Below are positions 5,273 through 11,010 of a stretch of DNA of 11,010 bases, one piece after another. Below the pieces are notes generated by a model that worked only from the letters and a program-made list of their open reading frames with translations, was not told the DNA's origin and made no database searches. Position numbers and translations under genes: made by a program. Numbering within the stretch: position 1 is the first letter of the stretch; each line of letters begins with the position of its first letter. Location: the NCBI GenBank assembly GCA_027038775.1, contig JALWGP010000214.1, positions 1-11,010 on the forward strand, written 5' to 3'. Source of the DNA: Sedimenticola sp. Lineage in GTDB: Bacteria > Pseudomonadota > Gammaproteobacteria > Chromatiales > Chromatiaceae.

Positions 5273-7264
5273 ATGAAACTTTCGGGAACAAACGGACTTG
5301 GCAGGATAGTGATGGCGGCCGGGCTGCTGCTGGCTGCCGGCGCGGCAGCGGCACAGCTGCCCGCCCCGGGTCTCCAGCAGAAGCGGTTCCTGGCGGCTGA
5401 ACAGGCACTGAAGAAGCACCAGACCACCCTTTTCGAACAGCTGAAATCCGCTCTCGCAGACTATCCGCTGCTTCCCTACCTGGAGTACCAGGCGCTCCTG
5501 CAGCGCCTCGACCGGGCCACCCCGGAAGAGGTGGAAAGCTTCCTCGAGCGGCACGCGGACACTCCGCTTGCGCAGAGGCTGCGCGTGCGCTGGCTCAACC
5601 GCCTGGCCAAGCGGAAGGAGTGGAGCAGCTATCTCCGCTTCTACCTTGCCGACGGGAACGTCACCCGCCAATGCCACTACCTGCACGCCCTGATCCGGGA
5701 AGGCCGGCGCGAAGAGGCCTTTTCCCGGGTGGAGCCCCTGTGGCTGCACGGACGCTCACGCCCCAAGGCCTGCGACCCCGTGTTCCAGGCATGGCGCGAG
5801 GCGGGCGGACTCAGCGAGGAGCTGGTGTGGGAGCGCATCGACCGTGCCATGAGGCTCGGCCAGCTCCGCCTGGTCCGTTACCTGAAGCGCCTGCTGCCCG
5901 AGGACCAGCGCCCCTGGGCGGATCTCTGGCTCCAGCTCAGGCGCAAGCCGGAGCTGGCCCTCACGGCCAAACGCCTGCGGCAACCCCACCCCATGCGTGA
6001 CCGGATGCTGGCCTATGCCGTCGTTCGCAGGGCCGGCGGTGATCCCCTGGCGGCGCTGGAGCTGTGGCAGGAGCTGGAACGCCGCTACGACCTGGACGGG
6101 GAGGCACGCCGGCGGGCGGTACGCACCTTGGCCAGGGGGCTGCTGCGCGAGGAGGACCCGGCAGCGTGGGACTTCTTCCGGCAGCTCGAGGAGAAGGAGG
6201 AGGATTCCGGGCTGCTGGAGAGGCGGATCCTCGCAGCGCTCTTTCGCCAGCAATGGGAGGAGGCGCTTGCCTGGATCGAGGAGCTGCCGGAGACCGCCCG
6301 GCAGGAAGAGCGCTGGCGCTACTGGAAGGCGCGCAGTCTCGAACAGCTGGGAAAGCGGGGCCTGGCGGAGCCCCTCTACCGAGAGCTGGCGCGGGAACGC
6401 AGTTTCTACGGATTCCTCGCCGCCGACCACGCGGGCCTCCCCTACAACCTGAACCAGGACCCCGCACCGGTGGACGCAACGTTGCTGGAAAAGGTGGCCG
6501 AGGCACCGGGCATCGCCAGGGCGCGGGAGCTGGTGGCCCTGGAACGCTGGACCGATGCACGCCGCGAATGGCGCTTCACCACTTCGCGCATGACCGCGGA
6601 AGAGGCCATGGCAGCGGCCAAGCTCGCCCAGTCGTGGAACTGGCACGACCAGGCCATCTTTACCCTGGCCCGCACCGGCTACTGGGAAGACCTGGAACTG
6701 CGCTTTCCCCTGGCGCACCGGGAGACGGTGGAGAAGCGGGCCGAAGAGCGCAACCTGGACGTCTCCTGGGTGTTCGGCGTGATCCGGCAGGAGAGCGCTT
6801 TCAATCCCGCCGTGCGTTCTCACGCGGGCGCCCTGGGCCTGATGCAGCTGATGCCGGCCACCGCCCGTTACGTGGCGAGGAAACTGCTCAAGCAGAAGCG
6901 CTCCCCCACCCGCCGGGACCTCGTCCGGCCGGAGGTGAACATCCGACTGGGAACCACCTATCTCTCGGACATGCTGAACCGCCTGGAGCAGAATCCCGTG
7001 CTGGCCACCGCCGCCTACAACGCCGGACCGCACCGCGTCTTCCGCTGGCTGCCGGATCGCCAGCTACCGGCAGACCTCTGGATCGAGCTCATCCCCTTTG
7101 CTGAAACCCGGCAGTACGTCAAGCGGGTGTTCACCTACGCGGTGATCTACGACCATCGCAGGGAGCAGGAGATCGTCCGGCTTTCACAGAGGCTCCAGCC
7201 CGTCGCCGGATCGAGCCCGCAGCGAACCGCCCAGCAGCAGCGTAACGGCCAGGCGACCCTCTGA
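5273..7264 (+). CDS. slt: Soluble lytic murein transglycosylase (Slt70 family)
   Basis: This periplasmic enzyme cleaves the MurNAc-GlcNAc bond of peptidoglycan, forming 1,6-anhydro ends; it acts in wall recycling and remodelling. The 663 residues compare with 645 for the E. coli precursor. An N-terminal signal peptide is visible (basic n-region, hydrophobic core at 12-27, likely cut between A27 and Q28). A long helical superhelix follows (about 30-480, many Arg/Leu/Glu-rich helices), then the GH23 catalytic domain: catalytic E507 in RQESAF, GLMQLMP at 522-528, AYNAGP at 581-586 and the IPFAETRQYVKRV motif. The tail is short and Gln/Arg-rich. The frame is open from 5237 and ATG 5267 is also possible. 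ATG 5273 is chosen because AGGG at 5261-5264 lies 8 bases upstream and the signal peptide then starts with MKL. It is convergent with the PilZ gene across the REP-like pair. Confidence 0.95.
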   Translation: MKLSGTNGLGRIVMAAGLLLAAGAAAAQLPAPGLQQKRFLAAEQALKKHQTTLFEQLKSALADYPLLPYLEYQALLQRLDRATPEEVESFLERHADTPLAQRLRVRWLNRLAKRKEWSSYLRFYLADGNVTRQCHYLHALIREGRREEAFSRVEPLWLHGRSRPKACDPVFQAWREAGGLSEELVWERIDRAMRLGQLRLVRYLKRLLPEDQRPWADLWLQLRRKPELALTAKRLRQPHPMRDRMLAYAVVRRAGGDPLAALELWQELERRYDLDGEARRRAVRTLARGLLREEDPAAWDFFRQLEEKEEDSGLLERRILAALFRQQWEEALAWIEELPETARQEERWRYWKARSLEQLGKRGLAEPLYRELARERSFYGFLAADHAGLPYNLNQDPAPVDATLLEKVAEAPGIARARELVALERWTDARREWRFTTSRMTAEEAMAAAKLAQSWNWHDQAIFTLARTGYWEDLELRFPLAHRETVEKRAEERNLDVSWVFGVIRQESAFNPAVRSHAGALGLMQLMPATARYVARKLLKQKRSPTRRDLVRPEVNIRLGTTYLSDMLNRLEQNPVLATAAYNAGPHRVFRWLPDRQLPADLWIELIPFAETRQYVKRVFTYAVIYDHRREQEIVRLSQRLQPVAGSSPQRTAQQQRNGQATL

Positions 7265-7285
7265 AAAGGCGCCGTTCCTGCATCT

Positions 7286-7345
7286 GCAGGAGGCCCGCCC
7301 CCGGGCCGAACTCCGAACCTTCGCGGCGAGGGCGCCGCTCCCACC
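7286..7345. repeat. Pair of REP-like palindromes in inverted orientation (BIME-like)
   Basis: Two hairpins lie in the 94-base gap between convergent slt and the PilZ gene. On the plus strand GCAGGA leads into a 6-bp stem GGCCCG/CGGGCC (7292-7297 with 7302-7307, CCCC loop), followed by GAA. On the minus strand GGTGGGA leads into a 6-bp stem GCGGCG/CGCCGC (7338-7333 with 7328-7323, CCCT loop), followed by GAA. Both resemble the GTAGGAG-palindrome-CGA form of REP sequences known from Pseudomonas, Xanthomonas and relatives. They face each other with 9 bases (7311-7319) between their GAA/TTC ends. They probably stabilise or end both converging transcripts. Single copies in one window cannot prove dispersal. 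A further small hairpin (TCCTGC/GCAGGA, 7276-7291) overlaps the first unit. Confidence 0.6.
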
Positions 7346-7358
7346 TTGGGTCAACAGC

Positions 7359-7769
7359 TCAGGCGGCGCCGGACCGCTGCCCGGCGGAGCCGGAAGTCCC
7401 CTGCTGCCGTTGCAGGAATCCCAGGACACGCTGCTGCTGCAGGTTCTCCCTGGGGTCGAACTCGCAATCGAAGCGATAGCTGTCCTGTGAAAAGCGGCGA
7501 CAGAAGACCAGCCGGCAGGGGATCTCCACCGGCTTCTGCAGGCCGGGCAGGCTGAACTTCATCTGCACCCGGACTCCAAAAAGCGCACCCGGCGCCTGCT
7601 GCCGCCCCGGCATGAGCCGCGTGCTGATGCCCTGGTCACAACGGAAACTCAAACCGTGTTCCGAGAGCTCTTCAAGCAGCACCCGGCAGCTTCCCTGGCC
7701 GACACGCTGCACCTCCCCCCAGAATGCGGTCTTCATGCGAAGCCTGCGGCCGGTACGAAGTGATTTCAT
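7359..7769 (-). CDS. PilZ-domain protein (likely c-di-GMP receptor)
   Basis: This is a 136-residue single-domain PilZ protein. PilZ domains bind cyclic di-GMP and change partner proteins in motility, attachment or polysaccharide control. Seen: an N-terminal basic stretch RTGRR (residues 5-9) that fits RxxxR, then E34-L-S36-E-H-G39, which fits the (D/N)xSxxG loop except that Glu replaces Asp/Asn at the first position. The beta-barrel strands follow, with the closing YRFDCEFDP segment and C-terminal helix (about 108-122). The tail after 123 is Gly/Ser-rich and probably disordered. The first-position change may lower affinity. ATG 7769 has GAGG ten bases upstream. It is the last gene of the minus-strand operon, 28 bases after the cyclase-like gene, which suggests a shared signalling role. 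There is no signal peptide, so it acts in the cytoplasm. Confidence 0.8.
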   Translation of the reverse strand: MKSLRTGRRLRMKTAFWGEVQRVGQGSCRVLLEELSEHGLSFRCDQGISTRLMPGRQQAPGALFGVRVQMKFSLPGLQKPVEIPCRLVFCRRFSQDSYRFDCEFDPRENLQQQRVLGFLQRQQGTSGSAGQRSGAA

Positions 7770-7797
7770 CGGCAGATTACCTCGAGTCGGGGTGGAA

Positions 7798-10101
7798 TCA
7801 GGTCTTCCTGGCCAGGGAATGGCGGATTCTCTTGGCCAGATCGGGCGAAGCCACCACTTCGTAGAAGCGCGCTTCTCCCCCTCCTTCCCTGGCAGTCAGC
7901 TCCCTGCCGTCCCAGCTCCTGAGCGGTGCCTCCCTCACCACCAGCCACCGGGTCTTGCCGGAATCGTCGGAGAAGCGCCCCAGGTGATAACGGTCATCCC
8001 GCACGCCGCCCCGTTCCTCCGCCTCTACCGTCTTCAGCGCCATCTCCTGCCGAAGACGGCCGAAAGCGGCCGCATCCAGCTCGATTCCGTTTACATTGTA
8101 GCGGCGCAGTTTCGGTTCCTTTGAGACCGGGTTGGCAGTTTCCCGGACCATCACCTCCTCTACGCCCCAGCCGTCCGGCCGCTCGCCGGGAAGCAGTTCC
8201 AGGAAATCGCGCGGGAGATCCGAAGAGGAGAGGCGGTCCGCCCTGTGGATGGCCGGTGAAATGGTGATCTTGCGCCCCTCGTCGAACAGGTAGGTGGGCG
8301 CCCCCTCCTCGAAGGCGATGCCAACCCCCAGCTCCAGTTCCGGCAGCCCCAGGTGGCGGTTCTCGCGGTTGCGGTCGGCCACCAGCGCGATGAGCTCCTG
8401 GGCGAAACCGCAGGCCCGTGCCACCAGCAGGCCGTTGCTGTCCCCCTGGTCGGCAATGATGAGGATCGCCGCATCCCCCTCCAGGAACACCTTTTCCGCG
8501 CCGAAGACCTTGAGCAGGGTGTTCAGCGGTTCGAAGAGGTTGCGGGTGAAATAGGTGGCAGGGTTGATGCCGGCGCGGTTCATGCCCGAGATCAGTTCCG
8601 TGGACCCCCGCAGGTCCGCCTTGATGATCACGTGTGCCTGGATCGCTCCCCCCTCTTCCACGCCCGGGCTGAAGTCCTGGAGCAGGCCGTTCGCCCGGGA
8701 GAGGCGGATGTCCTCCTCGGTGTCGAGCAGCCTGAACCCGTCCATGGCGTGATAGGCCTCCCAGGCCAGCTTCAGGTCGCGCCGCAGAATGGCATACCCC
8801 TCCAGCGCCTGGATCAACCAGCGCTGCCGCCTGGAAGGCGGCGCCTGCCGCAGCTCCCTGCGCGCCCGGGAGAGGGTGGACTGGTAGGCCGAGAGGTTGG
8901 GGATCTCTTCCAGCTTGTCGAGGGCCGAGACCAGCTCCTGCCGGCTCCGCCTGCCCAGGAGGTAGTCGAGGATCAGCGCTGGCGCCCCCCTTCTCCCCAG
9001 TTCCGGATAGATCTTGCGCAAGCGGATGCTGGCCAGCAGGGGCTCGAGCAACCCTTCACGATCCAGGTTGTGCTCCACCTCCTCGAATAGCGCCCGCTGG
9101 AACGCGGGCCAACGCGCATGACGCCACGGCCCGGAACCCTTGCCCTTCCGATCCCCCCCGAGCAGGCGGACCAGGTTGCCGGGGCGGTCGAGCCAGCAGA
9201 GTCGCCCCTCCCGGTACTCCTGCGGCACCATGACGCGCCGCAGGTAGGCCTCCACCCGCGCGTAGCCCGCCAGTTCTCCCTTGTCCTGCCGCAACGGCAG
9301 GGACTTCAGGGACTGTGCATCCAGGACCGGGGGGCGTTCCACGCAGTATTCGGGCAGCCATTCCCGCAATGGCTCCAGCACCGCCCGTTCCATCTCGCGG
9401 AACCGGTCGGGTTCCAGGAGGGCCAGCGGGTAGAGCTCCAGGAAATTCTCCTCGCAGCCCAATTCTCCCAGCTGCAGCAACGGGTTGAACAGCAGCTCTT
9501 CCGCCACCGGCCAGGAAAGCGCCAGTACGCTCTTGCGGCGCTTGCGCGCAATCCTGTCCAGGCTGTGCAGGATGCCGAGCACGTCGTGCGCGGCCAGGTA
9601 GCGAAGGCGCGACCGGCAACGGCGGAACTGCCGCAGCCGCTCTGCCCGGGAAAGCACCCCGGTTCCGGGCGCACCCGCCGCCAGCGCCCCCTCCTCGTCC
9701 TCGCTCCAGAGACCGAGCTGCCGGTCCAGCATGAGCAGGATCCTCTTGACCACCGCCAGGTGGAAGAGCTGGTAGATCTCCCTGCGCATGGCGCCACGGG
9801 CACGCTGCGCGGCCGCCATGGCGGCCACCCCGTAGGCCTGCTGGAAACGGTTCGTGGCCTCGCCGGAATCCATGGCCGCCGCCCCGCCGATCTGCAGCGT
9901 CTGCATGCGCTTGGCCAGGCTCACCTCCACCAGGTCGGCAATGGCCCGCTCCAGCTCCTCTCCCAGCCAGACGTCGATGCGGGCGCCGTCCAGCCCCCGG
10001 GGAAAGGTTTCCAGCTTCAGCCGCTTGCGCCTGGGCGGCTTCAGATGCTCGAGCAGGAACTCGCGCGAGGGTCGCCAGCTGGTGATGTCCAGGATACCCA
10101 T
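7798..10101 (-). CDS. Large protein with a class III nucleotide cyclase-like domain
   Basis: This 767-residue cytoplasmic protein has no evident signal peptide or membrane helix. Residues 1-480 are helical, basic and unrecognised. Residues 488-626 resemble a class III adenylate/guanylate cyclase catalytic domain. DLRGST at 496-501 fits the DxxGFT first metal-binding motif (D496). EKVFLEGDAAILI at 536-548 fits the second (K..GDa.lavF, D543). LELGVGIAFEEG at 589-600 and the A-D-R-L at 621-624 fit the end of the domain. R623 aligns with the transition-state arginine, but the usual asparagine four residues earlier is H619. Residues 630-767 are a beta-rich tail of unknown role. It may make a cyclic nucleotide, or be a degenerate, nucleotide-binding sensor; the substrate cannot be read from sequence. 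It starts 9 bases after rsd and precedes the PilZ gene, so co-transcription is likely. The 525-codon plus-strand frame over it is a shadow. Confidence 0.75.
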   Translation of the reverse strand: MGILDITSWRPSREFLLEHLKPPRRKRLKLETFPRGLDGARIDVWLGEELERAIADLVEVSLAKRMQTLQIGGAAAMDSGEATNRFQQAYGVAAMAAAQRARGAMRREIYQLFHLAVVKRILLMLDRQLGLWSEDEEGALAAGAPGTGVLSRAERLRQFRRCRSRLRYLAAHDVLGILHSLDRIARKRRKSVLALSWPVAEELLFNPLLQLGELGCEENFLELYPLALLEPDRFREMERAVLEPLREWLPEYCVERPPVLDAQSLKSLPLRQDKGELAGYARVEAYLRRVMVPQEYREGRLCWLDRPGNLVRLLGGDRKGKGSGPWRHARWPAFQRALFEEVEHNLDREGLLEPLLASIRLRKIYPELGRRGAPALILDYLLGRRSRQELVSALDKLEEIPNLSAYQSTLSRARRELRQAPPSRRQRWLIQALEGYAILRRDLKLAWEAYHAMDGFRLLDTEEDIRLSRANGLLQDFSPGVEEGGAIQAHVIIKADLRGSTELISGMNRAGINPATYFTRNLFEPLNTLLKVFGAEKVFLEGDAAILIIADQGDSNGLLVARACGFAQELIALVADRNRENRHLGLPELELGVGIAFEEGAPTYLFDEGRKITISPAIHRADRLSSSDLPRDFLELLPGERPDGWGVEEVMVRETANPVSKEPKLRRYNVNGIELDAAAFGRLRQEMALKTVEAEERGGVRDDRYHLGRFSDDSGKTRWLVVREAPLRSWDGRELTAREGGGEARFYEVVASPDLAKRIRHSLARKT

Positions 10102-10110
10102 GCCCGCCGC

Positions 10111-10539
10111 TCAGATCCCCGAGATAATCCGGTCCTCGGCATCGAAGCGGTTGGCCAGCATCTCCCCCAGCCTGGAGAGATACTGGTCCAGCCGGGAGAG
10201 ATCCAGGGGATGGTCGGTGGCGTCGTACCTGTCGTTGAACTCGAGGGCCACCTCGCCCGCCTGCAGGAACAGCGGTTGCAACCGCTCCACCATTTCACGG
10301 GCCCGCGCATGCCGGTCACCGAGGCGCAGGAGCAGGTCCTGCACCTCGAACTGCCACAGGGAGACGTAATCGATGAGCAGCTGGCAGAAACGCTGCAGCA
10401 ATTGCCGGCGCACCCCGGGAGGCGTCGATTCGTCGGTACCCGCCAGCTCGCAGAAGACCGACAACAGCTGAACCCGCTCCTGCAGCAGCTCCTTCACCGC
10501 GTGATCGAGCTGCCGTTCCGCCACCGATGTCTCGCTCAT
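10111..10539 (-). CDS. rsd: Rsd/AlgQ-family regulator (anti-sigma-70 type)
   Basis: This 142-residue helical protein resembles Rsd of E. coli (158 residues) and AlgQ of Pseudomonas. The best matching stretches are RFCQLLIDYVSLWQFE (residues 50-65; Rsd has FCQSLVDYLSAGHF) and LDQYLSRLGEMLANRFDAEDRII (residues 117-139; Rsd has LSDIGEALEARFVLEDKLI). Rsd binds region 4 of the housekeeping sigma factor, sequestering it in stationary phase; E. coli Rsd also stimulates SpoT hydrolase. The acidic residue in the LIDY helix (D57), important for sigma contact in Rsd, is kept. The frame opens at 10632, but ATG 10539 is preferred: GAGG seven bases upstream and a good fit to family length. It heads the operon with the cyclase-like and PilZ genes, and is divergent from the secreted protein at 10692. 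The C-terminus is about 15 residues shorter than in E. coli Rsd. Confidence 0.8.
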   Translation of the reverse strand: MSETSVAERQLDHAVKELLQERVQLLSVFCELAGTDESTPPGVRRQLLQRFCQLLIDYVSLWQFEVQDLLLRLGDRHARAREMVERLQPLFLQAGEVALEFNDRYDATDHPLDLSRLDQYLSRLGEMLANRFDAEDRIISGI

Positions 10540-10567
10540 CCTTCCCGCCTCGGAAAAACTCTCACAG

Positions 10568-10605
10568 CCACGCGGCCGGGCGGTTTCCGGCCGGAAGGCC
10601 CGTGG
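10568..10605. other. Imperfect inverted repeat upstream of rsd
   Basis: CCACG-c-GGCC (10568-10577) can pair with GGCC-CGTGG (10597-10605), with one bulged base. Inside, GGCCGG/CCGGCC (10574-10579 with 10587-10592) offers a competing shorter hairpin. It lies 29-66 bases before the rsd start on the minus strand, so it could be an operator or, if transcribed, an mRNA leader structure. In GC-rich DNA this may be chance. Confidence 0.3.
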
Positions 10606-10656
10606 TGCCCGGCACACCCAGTTGCGGACCACCCCGTGATGTTCCGGGGAATGCCC

Positions 10657-10662
10657 TATAAT
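10657..10662 (+). promoter_or_regulatory. Candidate -10 of the secreted-protein gene
   Basis: A perfect TATAAT lies 29 bases before the ATG at 10692, predicting a start near 10669 and a very short leader. No good -35 is present at 16-18 bp. An inverted repeat (CCCCG 10632-10636, CGGGG 10645-10649) lies just upstream and could bind a regulator. Confidence 0.45.
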
Positions 10663-10691
10663 CGCGGAGAATCCCGAAGCGCGACCCAGCC

Positions 10692-11010
10692 ATGAAAAAG
10701 ACGCTCTGCCTGCTGTTGCTTCTCTGCCTGCCGCCGATCAACCAAGCGGCCGGTTCGCGCGAAGCCAATGTCTTCCTCGACATGATGCGCTCCATGCTCA
10801 ACCTCTTCGAGATGATGCAGCTCTACCAGGAGTTCTCCTCCCGGCGCGACAGGCTCCCCTACGCGCCCCCTCCTTATGGTTGGACGCCACCCCCCGGGAC
10901 TGCAACCATACCACCCTTTTCGCCGCAGGGCATCCGCCAGCTCGACGGCGCCTGGGCCAGCAACACCAATCTCCTCTTCGCCATCCGGAACGGCCAGGGA
11001 CGCATCTACT
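10692..11010 (+). CDS. Secreted protein of unknown function, 5' part (runs off window)
   Basis: The frame is open from ATG 10692 to the last base, giving at least 106 residues; the stop lies outside. It begins with a clear Sec signal peptide (MKK, then a Leu-rich core to about residue 15, cleavage probable around residues 19-22), so the product is periplasmic or exported. The cysteines in the core lack a good lipobox, so a lipoprotein is less likely. The mature part has a Met-rich amphipathic helix (about 25-45), then a proline-rich linker (about 56-78), then the start of a possible domain with LDGAWASNTNLLFAIRNGQGRIY near residues 84-106. That last stretch resembles short lipocalin-like or DUF-type strands seen in unnamed gammaproteobacterial secreted proteins, but I cannot name a family. 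The ribosome-binding site is weak. It is divergent from rsd, with TATAAT at 10657. Confidence 0.75.
   Translation, partial: MKKTLCLLLLLCLPPINQAAGSREANVFLDMMRSMLNLFEMMQLYQEFSSRRDRLPYAPPPYGWTPPPGTATIPPFSPQGIRQLDGAWASNTNLLFAIRNGQGRIY

Noticed and set aside
5756..7033. A 425-codon open frame on the minus strand inside slt
   Set aside because: It lies opposite the motif-rich Slt sequence, and its own protein is low-complexity Gly/Gln/Pro/Arg without recognisable motifs.
10041..10319. Small minus-strand frame across the rsd and cyclase-like gene junction
   Set aside because: It overlaps both real genes out of frame and its Trp/Ser/Arg-rich product resembles no protein family.
9118..10695. A 525-codon open frame on the plus strand over the cyclase-like and rsd genes
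   Set aside because: It is antisense to two well-supported proteins, is rich in Gln/Pro/His/Arg as expected of a reverse-strand shadow in GC-rich DNA, and shows no family motif.

Overview
The window is GC-rich, gene-dense DNA of gammaproteobacterial type. This is judged from an Hda-like DnaA regulator, a class I AroF/G/H-type DAHP synthase, a secreted Slt-type lytic transglycosylase, an Rsd/AlgQ-family regulator, FNR/Anr-type operator sequences and REP-like palindromes. A sulfur-oxidising or purple-sulfur-like relative would fit, but the sequence does not fix the genus. No tRNA, rRNA, insertion sequence, CRISPR array or phage gene was seen.

Layout: positions 1-1827 hold a compact forward run: the C-terminal part of an Hda-like protein, a YtqB/MnmM-type methyltransferase overlapping it by 4 bases, a small unknown protein, and a histidine phosphatase. 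An AT-rich gap of about 215 bases (1828-2042) follows. It carries a stem-loop and two tandem FNR-type boxes, and leads into a short hemerythrin-like gene that ends at a clear intrinsic terminator (2510-2547). Next come a metallo-beta-lactamase-fold hydrolase and aroG, still on the plus strand. A small Sel1-repeat protein lies on the minus strand, convergent with aroG and divergent from slt (5273-7264, plus).

The right third is a minus-strand operon read from 10539 down to 7359: an Rsd/AlgQ-family regulator, a 767-residue protein with a class III nucleotide cyclase-like domain near its C-terminus, and a PilZ-domain protein. Its last gene converges on slt, and the gap between them holds two REP-like hairpins in inverted orientation. 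Divergently from rsd, a secreted protein of unknown function starts at 10692 and runs off the window.

Most notable are the three-gene operon, which joins a sigma-factor regulator, a cyclase-like enzyme and a likely c-di-GMP receptor, and the promoter of the hemerythrin-like gene. There one FNR-type box sits exactly at -41.5 relative to the predicted start and a second box covers the -10 element. The remaining genes look like ordinary housekeeping or accessory genes.
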